From Butyrivibrio sp. (GTDB lineage Bacteria; Bacillota; Clostridia; Lachnospirales; Lachnospiraceae): a DNA stretch of 49,064 nucleotides. Numbering within the stretch: position 1 is the first letter of the stretch; each line of letters opens with the position of its first letter. The position numbers and the translations under genes were made by a program. Positions 16,940-24,275 of this stretch are shown here, piece after piece. The notes under the pieces are model-generated. The model ran no database searches and was not told the DNA's origin. It saw nothing but the letters and a program-made list of their open reading frames with translations. Location: assembly GCF_017940685.1 (NCBI RefSeq), contig NZ_JAGAYD010000052.1, forward strand, positions 1-49,064. Reading direction: 5' to 3'.

Positions 16940-17920
16940 ATGCTTGCAGGAGTTTTGACTGTTCTTAAAATAATAGGGATCACTTTGCTGATCATTCTGG
17001 CGGCATTGCTGGTTATTCTTTTACTTGTTTTGTTTGTACCTGTCTTTTACAGACTTGATGCTCACGTTCCAGAGACGGACCTTGATGAAGGCTTTGATGT
17101 TCAGAAAGTAGATGCGGCTGTTAAGTTTTCCTGGCTTTTGTTTGTTATAAGAGGTGGAATCTCTTTTCCTAAGGAGAAAGAATTCACCGTAAGAGTCTTC
17201 GGATTCAAGGTACTTCCCAAGAAGGAAAAGCCTGAAAAAGAAGATGGCAAAGAGGAAAAGGAAAAAGAAAAAGAAACAGACAAGGAAGAGGCACCAAAAG
17301 AAGAGTCTGATAGTTCAAAAGCTGACGAAAACAAGTCAGATACTGAAAGCTCAGGACAAAACACATCGCCTGATGACGCAAAATCCGAAGAAGATAAAAC
17401 TGAAGATACCAATTTGGCAGATGACTCAAAAGAGCAAAAGGACTTTATCGATGTTTTGTGGGACATCATCGAAGGAGTTTCAAATATTCTGAAAATACCA
17501 CTAAATGTGTTTGAAAAAATCGCATATACAATATCTAGAGTTTGTGATAAGATAGATATGATCAAATCCACTTTGGAAAATGAGATTTTTCAGAGGGCAT
17601 TTGCGCTTGTTAAACGCAAGCTAATAAGACTTATAAAGATGATCCTTCCTGATAAGTGCAGGATAGATGCCATGTTTGGTCTTGGGGATCCGGCACTTAC
17701 AGCAGAAGTTTATGCAGCCTATGCGGCAGTAAGACCTTTCTTTCCTAAAAAACTCAGGATGCAGCTTGGACCTGATTTTGACAGGAAGGTAGTCTATACA
17801 GACACACATATGAAGGGACATATAACAATTTTTACTGCTCTTTATATTGCTGCTACCTGCTATTTCAACAAGGATGTCAAGAAGACTATCCGCAGGTTTA
17901 AAAAGATTATTAATTCTTAA
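16940..17920 (+). CDS. DUF2953 (YtfI-like) membrane-anchored protein
   Basis: 326 residues. One N-terminal membrane helix (about 8-36, very rich in L, I and V) is followed by a beta-rich segment (VDAAVKFSWLLFVIRGG). A low-complexity K/E then S/D/E linker of about 75 residues covers roughly 90-170. The C-terminal domain includes GLGDPALTAEVYAAYAAVRPFFP, the part that recalls DUF2953 proteins such as Bacillus YtfI. The next gene is a YtfJ homologue, the same neighbour as in Bacillus, and this supports the call. The linker is unusually long and acidic. Function in the family is linked to sporulation but not defined here. Confidence 0.75.
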   Translation: MLAGVLTVLKIIGITLLIILAALLVILLLVLFVPVFYRLDAHVPETDLDEGFDVQKVDAAVKFSWLLFVIRGGISFPKEKEFTVRVFGFKVLPKKEKPEKEDGKEEKEKEKETDKEEAPKEESDSSKADENKSDTESSGQNTSPDDAKSEEDKTEDTNLADDSKEQKDFIDVLWDIIEGVSNILKIPLNVFEKIAYTISRVCDKIDMIKSTLENEIFQRAFALVKRKLIRLIKMILPDKCRIDAMFGLGDPALTAEVYAAYAAVRPFFPKKLRMQLGPDFDRKVVYTDTHMKGHITIFTALYIAATCYFNKDVKKTIRRFKKIINS

Positions 17921-17945
17921 TTTGTTTCTATATTGGGAGGGAGTT

Positions 17946-18344
17946 ATGGCAGAAAATAATTTTAACGGGGTTGTAGAATCACTTCTTAGCGGAATGAATT
18001 CAGTCATGTCCGCAAAAACAGTAGTTGGCGAGCCAACTAAGGTGGGTGACACGATCATTCTTCCCCTTGTGGATGTTTCATTTGGGGTTGGGGCAGGATC
18101 AACTCTTGCCGATAAAAAGAATGGAGGGGCTGGCGGATTTGGAGCAAAAATGTCTCCAAGTGCTGTCCTTGTTATTAAAAACGGTTCAACTAAGCTTGTA
18201 AACATCAAAAATCAGGATGCAGTAACTAAGGTACTTGATTTGGTTCCCGACATCATGAATCGTTTCTCTAGCAAAAAAGAAGATATGATGGATGATGATG
18301 CAGCGGTTGATATTGCTTTTCCAGAAGGAAGTAAGGAGAAGTAA
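17946..18344 (+). CDS. GerW/YtfJ family protein
   Basis: 132 residues from ATG 17946, with a GGGAGGGAG ribosome site. Matches GerW/YtfJ: a short helix (GVVESLLSGMNSVM), then a beta core with TVVGEPTKVGDTIILPLVDV, FGVGAGS and a GGAGGFGAKMSPSAVLVI segment. In Bacillus subtilis the protein is needed for lysozyme-dependent spore germination; relatives are also widespread in non-sporulating bacteria and archaea. It sits 25 bases after the YtfI-like gene. The end is acidic and disordered. Confidence 0.88.
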   Translation: MAENNFNGVVESLLSGMNSVMSAKTVVGEPTKVGDTIILPLVDVSFGVGAGSTLADKKNGGAGGFGAKMSPSAVLVIKNGSTKLVNIKNQDAVTKVLDLVPDIMNRFSSKKEDMMDDDAAVDIAFPEGSKEK

Positions 18345-18373
18345 GATCGTATCCAGAAGGTGAGGGGACCCTT

Positions 18374-18910
18374 ATGGAAGAAAGAAGAAATTTAGAAGAA
18401 ATTATCTTAAATGGCACTGAGGACGACCTCAATGAACTCAGAATATGGCTGTTTAAGGAAAGCGTTCGCTTAGAAAACCAGGAGAGCGCTTTATCAGAGA
18501 GATATGCCCGTCTTGAGAAGGATGAGATTGCCTTTAAAGAGAAGTCTGATGCATATGACAAAAAGATTGAGAACGCAGTCAAGAAACTCAACAATGACAA
18601 GGCGCTTTTTGATCAGAGACTTCAGATCTTAAACAATGGCTTTGAACAGTTAAATGCTGATAAGAAGCAGCTCGAGACAGAGTTTATCAGACTCGAAAGA
18701 GAGAAGGCCTTCCAGAGAGAGGACGAGTATGACGCTTTGGATATGTTATTTAGAGGTGTCAACAGTGCTCTTACTCTGAAAAAGAGATACAAGGACCTCA
18801 TGAAAATGTTCCACCCTGACAATGTCAGCGGGGATGCTTACATGGTTCAGCTGATCAATCAGGAGTATAGCTCACTTTGCAGGCAGTATGATGTTGGTAT
18901 GAAGGCCTGA
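18374..18910 (+). CDS. Coiled-coil protein with J-domain-like C-terminus
   Basis: 178 residues. Residues about 20-120 form a near-continuous charged coiled coil. The last 50 residues (LKKRYKDLMKMFHPDNVSG, then LINQEYSSLCRQY) have the pattern of helices II and III of a DnaJ J-domain, including the HPD tripeptide in the loop (FHPDN). A J-domain's HPD stimulates DnaK ATPase, so this may recruit Hsp70 to a target bound by the coiled coil. Start ATG 18374 follows GGTGAGGGG. It is the last gene before recA and has its own end structure. The J-domain reading is from pattern only. Confidence 0.65.
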   Translation: MEERRNLEEIILNGTEDDLNELRIWLFKESVRLENQESALSERYARLEKDEIAFKEKSDAYDKKIENAVKKLNNDKALFDQRLQILNNGFEQLNADKKQLETEFIRLEREKAFQREDEYDALDMLFRGVNSALTLKKRYKDLMKMFHPDNVSGDAYMVQLINQEYSSLCRQYDVGMKA

Positions 18911-18914
18911 TGTT

Positions 18915-18943
18915 TTGACATCAAAAATAAACTATGCTATTAT
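18915..18943 (+). promoter_or_regulatory. Upstream promoter P1 in the recA region
   Basis: TTGACA (18915-18920) and TATTAT (18938-18943) with exactly 17 bases between them. It begins just after the stop of the J-like gene and would start transcription near 18950, at the edge of a long hairpin. No LexA box lies in it, so it could give SOS-independent transcription toward recA. Confidence 0.6.
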
Positions 18944-18946
18944 AGC

Positions 18947-18977
18947 CAAGTCGCCACTTAGTCTAAGTGGTGACTTG
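18947..18977 (+). other. 14-bp hairpin near the P1 start site
   Basis: CAAGTCGCCACTTA and TAAGTGGTGACTTG pair over 14 positions (one G-T) with a 3-base loop, followed by TGTGTGTTTATA. It may end transcription of the upstream operon, or form the 5' end of the P1 RNA. The TCGCCACTTA within it recurs at 20261-20270 after recA. Confidence 0.6.
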
Positions 18978-18998
18978 TGTGTGTTTATAGGGGAATAC

Positions 18999-19049
18999 AT
19001 GCATCTGGCGTTTCTGCCGGAATTTCACATTTTAAAATTTCTAAAATAA
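18999..19049 (+). CDS. Possible 16-residue leader peptide upstream of recA
   Basis: ATG at 18999 opens a frame of 16 codons, MHLAFLPEFHILKFLK, closed by TAA. GGGG lies 6 bases before the ATG. It lies between P1 and the LexA-controlled promoter. It could be chance; there is no conservation evidence. Confidence 0.25.
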   Translation: MHLAFLPEFHILKFLK

Positions 19050-19053
19050 TAAG

Positions 19054-19082
19054 TTGACACAATCGAACATCTGTTTTATATT
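19054..19082 (+). promoter_or_regulatory. recA promoter P2 with LexA box 1
   Basis: TTGACA (19054-19059) and TATATT (19077-19082), spacing 17. The LexA-type site CGAACATCTGTTTT (19064-19077) fills the spacer and matches 12 of 14 consensus positions. Confidence 0.85.
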
Positions 19083-19093
19083 AATATTATCAA

Positions 19094-19107
19094 CGAACGG
19101 ATGTTCT
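19094..19107 (+). promoter_or_regulatory. LexA box 2 of recA
   Basis: CGAACGGATGTTCT matches 13 of 14 positions of CGAACRNRYGTTYC. It lies just downstream of the predicted start site (about 19090), so two repressor dimers could cover the promoter. Spacing between the box centres is 30 bases. Confidence 0.88.
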
Positions 19108-19123
19108 AAAAAGGAGAAAATGT

Positions 19124-20191
19124 ATGGAAAGAGAAGAGAAACAGAAAGCATTAGAAGCAGCACTTGGTCAGATTGAGAAGCAGTTCGGTAAGGGTGCTGT
19201 CATGAAGCTTGGAGATTCATCTGATACCATGAACATCGAGACAATCCCAACAGGTTCATTAAGCCTTGATATTGCACTTGGCCTTGGTGGTATCCCTAAG
19301 GGAAGGATCGTTGAGATCTATGGACCTGAGTCCAGTGGTAAGACAACAGTTACACTTCACATGATCGCTGAAGTTCAGAAGAGAGGCGGAATTGCAGGCT
19401 TCATTGACGCTGAGCACGCTCTTGATCCTGTATATGCCAAGAACATTGGTGTTGATATTGATAATCTTTATATCTCACAGCCAGACTCTGGAGAGCAGGC
19501 TCTTGAGATCACAGAGACAATGGTTCGTTCCGGAGCCATTGATATCGTAGTTGTAGACTCTGTAGCAGCCCTTGTTCCCAAGGCAGAGATCGATGGAGAC
19601 ATGGGAGATTCACATGTTGGCCTTCAGGCAAGACTTATGTCACAGGCACTTCGTAAGCTCACAGCTGTTATCAGCAAGTCCAACTGTACTGTAGTGTTTA
19701 TCAACCAGCTTCGTGAGAAGGTTGGTGTTATGTTTGGTAACCCAGAGACTACAACCGGTGGACGTGCTCTTAAGTTCTATTCATCAGTTCGTATGGATGT
19801 TCGTCGTATTGAGGCTATCAAGCAGAACGGCGAGAATATCGGTAACAGAACAAGAGTTAAGGTGGTTAAGAACAAGATTGCACCTCCATTCAAGGAGGCT
19901 GAGTTCGATATCATGTTTGGTAAGGGTATCTCTATGACTGGTGATGTGCTTGACCTTGCTGCAAGCGTTGATATCGTCAACAAGAGCGGTGCATGGTATC
20001 AGTATGAAGGCGACAAGATTGGCCAGGGACGTGAGAACGCTAAGTTATATCTTGAGAATAATCCTGAGGTCTTTGCAGAGATCAACAACAAGGTAAGAGC
20101 TCACTTTGGGCTACAGACTGATGGCGCTGTAGCGACAGCAGAAGAGTCCAAGGAACCAGCTAAGAAGACCAAGGCTTCTAAGGCAGAATAA
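19124..20191 (+). CDS. recA: Recombinase RecA
   Basis: 355 residues, typical length. Walker [10 protein letters not shown], Walker B segment [12 protein letters not shown], the L1/L2 DNA-binding loops ([33 protein letters not shown]) and the C-terminal acidic/basic tail are all in place. RecA forms filaments on single-stranded DNA, drives strand exchange and stimulates LexA self-cleavage. ATG 19124 has AAGGAG 7 bases before it. Codon usage is richer in GTT, CGT and preferred codons than neighbours, in keeping with high expression. It is followed by a terminator and recX. Confidence 0.99.
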   Translation: MEREEKQKALEAALGQIEKQFGKGAVMKLGDSSDTMNIETIPTGSLSLDIALGLGGIPKGRIVEIYGPESSGKTTVTLHMIAEVQKRGGIAGFIDAEHALDPVYAKNIGVDIDNLYISQPDSGEQALEITETMVRSGAIDIVVVDSVAALVPKAEIDGDMGDSHVGLQARLMSQALRKLTAVISKSNCTVVFINQLREKVGVMFGNPETTTGGRALKFYSSVRMDVRRIEAIKQNGENIGNRTRVKVVKNKIAPPFKEAEFDIMFGKGISMTGDVLDLAASVDIVNKSGAWYQYEGDKIGQGRENAKLYLENNPEVFAEINNKVRAHFGLQTDGAVATAEESKEPAKKTKASKAE

Positions 20192-20204
20192 TATAGTACT
20201 CGGC

Positions 20205-20244
20205 AACTTCCCCGGAGGGCTTTGCTTTCCGGGGAAGTTTATTT
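20205..20244 (+). terminator. Terminator-like hairpin after recA
   Basis: AACTTCCCCGGA and TCCGGGGAAGTT form a 12-bp GC-rich stem with an 11-base loop, followed by TTATTTAA. The U-tract is short, so some read-through into recX is likely. Confidence 0.8.
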
Positions 20245-20259
20245 AAGGGCAGAGAACCC

Positions 20260-20285
20260 CTCGCCACTTAAAAAGACCTGGCGAG
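20260..20285 (+). other. Small hairpin before recX
   Basis: CTCGCCA and TGGCGAG enclose 12 bases. There is no T-tract. It contains the 10-mer TCGCCACTTA also found before recA. Confidence 0.4.
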
Positions 20286-20318
20286 ATAAAGCAATATCAA
20301 TGAGGGAAAATCATAAAG

Positions 20319-20945
20319 ATGAAGCGATATTGTACGGATATAACAGAACTGGATAAGAAGAGATGCAAGGTTTATCTTGATGGAGAATTTGCCTTTGTGC
20401 TATACAAGGGAGAGCTTAAGGAATATGGCATTAATGTAGGGGCTGAGATCAGTGAGACAACTTATGAGGAAATCACTACGGTTATACTATCTAAAAGATG
20501 TAAGCTCAGAGCTATGAATCTGCTTCAAAAGAAAGACTATACTACAAAGCAGCTACGGGATAAGCTAGATGAAGGGTTATATCCCAAAGAACTGGTTGAT
20601 GAAGCTATAGAGTATGTGAGGTCATATAAGTACCTGGATGATGAGAGATACGCCAGGGATTACATTTCATATCACATGACAACAAGATCTAAAAACCGGA
20701 TCATACAGGATCTGACAGGTAAGGGACTCAGTAAGGAGATGCTACATCCAATTATTGAGGAATTATATGCAGAGGAGAGCGGTGATATAGAGTTTGACCA
20801 GATAAAGGTATTGCTTGAAAAGAAACACTATGATCCGGGGAGTATTGATTATAAAGAAAAACAGAAGATAATGGCTTTTCTTATGCGGAGGGGATTTCAG
20901 ATATCCACTATCAGAAAGGCAATGGACTATTTTGATGAAGTATAA
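20319..20945 (+). CDS. recX: Regulatory protein RecX
   Basis: 208 residues. Three-helix repeats typical of RecX are visible: AMNLLQKKDYTTKQLRDKL, the VDEAIEYVRSYKYLDDERYARDY segment (read in parts EAIEYVRS, YLDDERYARDY) and KIMAFLMRRGFQISTIRKAM. RecX binds RecA filaments and limits or modulates them. It lies downstream of recA and its terminator, as in many Firmicutes. A GAGGGAAAA site stands 16 bases before the ATG. About 60 residues of N-terminal extension precede the helical repeats, as in Firmicute homologues. Confidence 0.92.
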   Translation: MKRYCTDITELDKKRCKVYLDGEFAFVLYKGELKEYGINVGAEISETTYEEITTVILSKRCKLRAMNLLQKKDYTTKQLRDKLDEGLYPKELVDEAIEYVRSYKYLDDERYARDYISYHMTTRSKNRIIQDLTGKGLSKEMLHPIIEELYAEESGDIEFDQIKVLLEKKHYDPGSIDYKEKQKIMAFLMRRGFQISTIRKAMDYFDEV

Positions 20946-20975
20946 ATTTAATATTTAAGTAGAAAACCGATAAAT

Positions 20976-21007
20976 GTGTCAGTGGTGGATACAATTGCCA
21001 TTGACAC
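20976..21007 (+). promoter_or_regulatory. Inverted repeat overlapping the -35 element of rny
   Basis: GTGTCAGTGG and CCATTGACAC form a 10-bp inverted repeat (one G-T) around 12 bases. The right arm contains the TTGACA of the rny promoter. It may act as the recX terminator (followed by AATTTATTATT), an operator, or both. Confidence 0.5.
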
Positions 21008-21029
21008 AATTTATTATTAAAGGTAAAAT
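21001..21029 (+). promoter_or_regulatory. Promoter of rny
   Basis: TTGACA (21001-21006) and TAAAAT (21024-21029) with a spacer of 17. The 5' untranslated region would be about 85 bases and contains the palindrome ATTGTACAAT. Confidence 0.65.
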
Positions 21030-21123
21030 TTATATGTTGTAATCTTGTATATTAGTGCGCTTATTTCAAGCTAACTATACAAAATATTGTACAATGAAAA
21101 TTGAATAAGGAGGTGCTCCTGTA

Positions 21124-22671
21124 ATGACCACTGTTATTATTGCAGTAGTAGCAACTCTTGTCATCACAGCTCTCATTACCTGGGTTTTAGCATCAAACTA
21201 CCACAAGAAGGTGGCTGATGGTAAGATCGGTAGTGCTGAGGAGAGGGCAAGAAAGATTATTGACGAGGCACTCAAGACTGCTGAAGATACAAAGCGTGAG
21301 AAACTTTTGGAAGTTAAGGAAGAGTCACTTAAGACACGTAATGATCTTGAAAAAGAAGTCAAGGATCGCAGAAATGAGATGCAGCGTGCAGAGAGACGTA
21401 TTCAGCAGAAAGAGGAAAACGTCGAGAAGAGATCCGAAGCGATCGAGAGAAGAGAGCAGAGTTTAAGTGCCCGCGAGGAAAACTTAAACAAGAAGACTGA
21501 AGAGGTTGCTAAGTTAAATGAACAGAGGCTACAGGAACTTGAAAAAATCTCTGGCTTAACCTCCGAGCAGGCTAAAGAGTATCTTTTAAAGATCGTTGAA
21601 GATGATGTGAAGCATGAGTCAGCTATCATGATCAAGAACATGGAAGCTGAGGCGAAAGAAGAAGCAGATAAGAGAGCCAAGGAAATTGTTGTAGGTGCTA
21701 TCCAGCGCTGTGCAGCAGATCACGTTTCCGAGACTACAATATCTGTAGTTCAGCTCCCCAATGATGAGATGAAGGGTCGTATCATTGGTAGAGAAGGTCG
21801 TAACATTAGGACCCTTGAGACAATGACAGGTGTTGACCTTATCATTGACGATACACCTGAGGCAGTAGTTATTTCCGGATTCGATCCAATCCGTAGAGAG
21901 GTTGCCCGTATAGCTCTTGAGAAGCTTATTGTAGACGGACGTATCCATCCAGCTAGGATTGAGGAGATGGTTGAGAAGGCTCAGAAGGAAGTAGCTGCCA
22001 AGATCAAGGAGGAAGGTGAGAACGCTGCTATTGAAGCTGGTGTTCACGGTCTTCATCCTGAAGTTATCAAGATCCTTGGTCGTATGATGTTTAGAACAAG
22101 CTATGGACAGAACTGTCTTAAGCATTCTGTAGAAGTTGCACAGTTGTGCGGACTTATGGCATCAGAGCTTGGACTTGACGTAAGAGTAGCTAAGAGAGCT
22201 GGTCTCTTACATGATATCGGTAAGGCTGTTGACCATGAGCTTGAGGGCTCACACATTCAGCTTGGTGTAGATATCTGTAGGAAGTACAAGGAATCACAGG
22301 TAGTTATCAATGCAGTTGAGGCTCATCACGGCGATGTAGAGCCACAGTCACTTATAGCAGTTCTTGTACAGGCTGCTGATACAATTTCATCAGCAAGACC
22401 TGGTGCTAGAAGAGAGACTCTTGAAACTTACACATCAAGATTAAAAGAACTCGAGGACATCACTAATAGCTTTAAGGGTGTTGATCACTCATTTGCTATT
22501 CAGGCTGGTAGAGAAGTCAGAGTAATGGTTGTTCCTGAGCAGGTTACAGATGAAGATATGGTAATTATGGCTCGCGATATTGCCAAGAAGATCGAGGACG
22601 AGATGGAATATCCCGGACAGATCAAGGTCAATATCATCAGAGAGAGCAGAGCAACAGATTACGCTAAGTAA
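21124..22671 (+). CDS. rny: Ribonuclease Y
   Basis: 515 residues, the standard length. One N-terminal membrane helix (2-24), a long coiled coil (about 35-200), a KH RNA-binding domain ([15 protein letters not shown]) and an HD domain with [12 protein letters not shown] and EAHHGDVEP. RNase Y starts mRNA decay by endonuclease cuts at the membrane and scaffolds the degradosome. AAGGAGGT lies 9 bases before ATG 21124. It has its own promoter and terminator and so is monocistronic. Confidence 0.97.
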   Translation: MTTVIIAVVATLVITALITWVLASNYHKKVADGKIGSAEERARKIIDEALKTAEDTKREKLLEVKEESLKTRNDLEKEVKDRRNEMQRAERRIQQKEENVEKRSEAIERREQSLSAREENLNKKTEEVAKLNEQRLQELEKISGLTSEQAKEYLLKIVEDDVKHESAIMIKNMEAEAKEEADKRAKEIVVGAIQRCAADHVSETTISVVQLPNDEMKGRIIGREGRNIRTLETMTGVDLIIDDTPEAVVISGFDPIRREVARIALEKLIVDGRIHPARIEEMVEKAQKEVAAKIKEEGENAAIEAGVHGLHPEVIKILGRMMFRTSYGQNCLKHSVEVAQLCGLMASELGLDVRVAKRAGLLHDIGKAVDHELEGSHIQLGVDICRKYKESQVVINAVEAHHGDVEPQSLIAVLVQAADTISSARPGARRETLETYTSRLKELEDITNSFKGVDHSFAIQAGREVRVMVVPEQVTDEDMVIMARDIAKKIEDEMEYPGQIKVNIIRESRATDYAK

Positions 22672-22693
22672 TTATCACTTTTTCAAAGCATTT

Positions 22694-22723
22694 AAAGGCT
22701 GGCCTTACGGCCAGCCTTTTTTG
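22694..22723 (+). terminator. Intrinsic terminator after rny
   Basis: AAAGGCTGGCC and GGCCAGCCTTT make an 11-bp stem with a TTAC loop followed by TTTT. Confidence 0.93.
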
Positions 22724-22736
22724 TAAGGATTTTATA

Positions 22737-24263
22737 ATGAGTAATTTACCCAAAGATTTTTTAGAGAGGATGAAAAACCTCTTTTCAGAAGACGAATATA
22801 GTGAGTTTATTAAGGCTTTTGACGCAGATGATGAAAGATTCCACGCATTTCGTATAAATAGCAGCAAATGCACGGATGTTAAAAAGCTTTTAGAGGTGTT
22901 AGAGGCTTCTAATACTGAAGATGATCATGGAGAACTGCTTTCCTGTCATGTCCCCTGGGAAGATAGGGGATATTACTATGGAGAAACCATAGCTCCTGGC
23001 AAGCACCCTTATCATGAGGCTGGTCTATATTATATTCAGGAGCCAAGTGCTATGGCTCCGGTTCACTTCCTTGACCCAAAGCCAGAGGACAGGGTTTTGG
23101 ATCTTTGTGCTGCGCCAGGCGGTAAGTCAACACAGATTGCTGATGCCTTAAAGGGCAAAGGCCTGCTTATTACTAATGAAATTAACAGAGACAGAGCTAA
23201 GATATTGTCTCTTAACATAGAAAGAATGGGCGTAAGAAACGCCATGGTGGTATCAGAGGATTCTTTCAGACTATCTGAAGTCTTTGAGGGCTATTTTAAC
23301 AAGATCCTTGTGGATGCTCCCTGCTCAGGTGAAGGGATGTTTAGAAAGAATGAGATAGCTCTTTCTGAATGGTCCTTGGGAAACGTAAAACTATGTGCAA
23401 AGCGCCAGAAAGAGATACTTGATAATGCTGCAAAGATGCTGCTTCCAGGAGGAAGGCTTGTCTATTCTACCTGTACCTTTTCTCCTGAAGAGAACGAGCA
23501 GAATATTTACGACTTTTTATTAGATCATAATGACTTCCATGTTAAGGAGGTGGTTCTACTTGGCGGTATGGAAAATGGCCGCAAAGAGTGGATCCTTAGT
23601 ACTGGAACAAAAGATGAAACAGCGCTTTTAGAAACAGAAAGGTCTATACGCCTATGGCCCCACAGAGTGAAGGGCGAAGGACACTTTTTGTGCGTACTTG
23701 AGAGAGATGGGGAGGTAGATAGCGACGCTGTAAAAAGCTATGTTCCCGGAGGAAGGTTTATAAGAGCTAAGAGCGAGCAGATTAAACCATTTATGGAGTT
23801 TGCTCTTGAAACATTAAAGCTTTCAGATGATAAAGCGGCTGCAAAAAATGGTGATATTGAGCTTGGGCTTACAGATGGAGATATTCTTGGCGGAGGCTTT
23901 TTATCCTTTGGAGATCAGATCTATCTTGCACCTTCTGACATGCCATCAACAAATGGACTTAAAGTATTAAGGCCTGGACTTCATCTTGGGGAAATTAAAA
24001 AAGGAAGATTTGAGCCTTCCCATGCTCTGGCCCTTGCGATCAAAGCATCCGGGTGCAAACTTTCTTTTGACTTACCTTCAGATAGTCAGGAAATAAGAGC
24101 GTACGTAAATGGACAGACTCTTAGGCTTAATTCTGACAGCCCTTTATATAAACAAAAAGGGTGGTGTTTGGTGACTTGTGATGGCTACAGTATTGGCTGG
24201 GCCAAGCTTGCAGGTGGAATGCTTAAAAATCACTATCCAAAGGGGCTTAGGATCAATTACTAA
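22737..24263 (+). CDS. RsmF-like m5C RNA methyltransferase (RsmB/NOP2 family)
   Basis: 508 residues. SAM site DLCAAPGGKSTQIAD, the catalytic cysteine motifs DAPCSGEGMFRK and STCTFSPEENE, and the order of an N-terminal RNA-binding part (1-100), the Rossmann core (about 100-305) and a two-part C-terminal region with a PUA-like end (LKVLRPGLHLGEIKKGRFEPSHALA) fit RsmF/YebU. These enzymes methylate C5 of cytosine in 16S rRNA; the exact target here is inferred. ATG 22737 follows AAGGAT. Thirteen bases separate it from an ABC exporter pair, possibly cotranscribed. Confidence 0.92.
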   Translation: MSNLPKDFLERMKNLFSEDEYSEFIKAFDADDERFHAFRINSSKCTDVKKLLEVLEASNTEDDHGELLSCHVPWEDRGYYYGETIAPGKHPYHEAGLYYIQEPSAMAPVHFLDPKPEDRVLDLCAAPGGKSTQIADALKGKGLLITNEINRDRAKILSLNIERMGVRNAMVVSEDSFRLSEVFEGYFNKILVDAPCSGEGMFRKNEIALSEWSLGNVKLCAKRQKEILDNAAKMLLPGGRLVYSTCTFSPEENEQNIYDFLLDHNDFHVKEVVLLGGMENGRKEWILSTGTKDETALLETERSIRLWPHRVKGEGHFLCVLERDGEVDSDAVKSYVPGGRFIRAKSEQIKPFMEFALETLKLSDDKAAAKNGDIELGLTDGDILGGGFLSFGDQIYLAPSDMPSTNGLKVLRPGLHLGEIKKGRFEPSHALALAIKASGCKLSFDLPSDSQEIRAYVNGQTLRLNSDSPLYKQKGWCLVTCDGYSIGWAKLAGGMLKNHYPKGLRINY

Positions 24264-24275
24264 ATAAGGAAACAT

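Noticed and set aside
17101-17571. Minus-strand frame rich in Ser and Phe under the YtfI-like gene
   Set aside because: It is the reverse reading of the K/E-rich linker; the composition explains the long frame.
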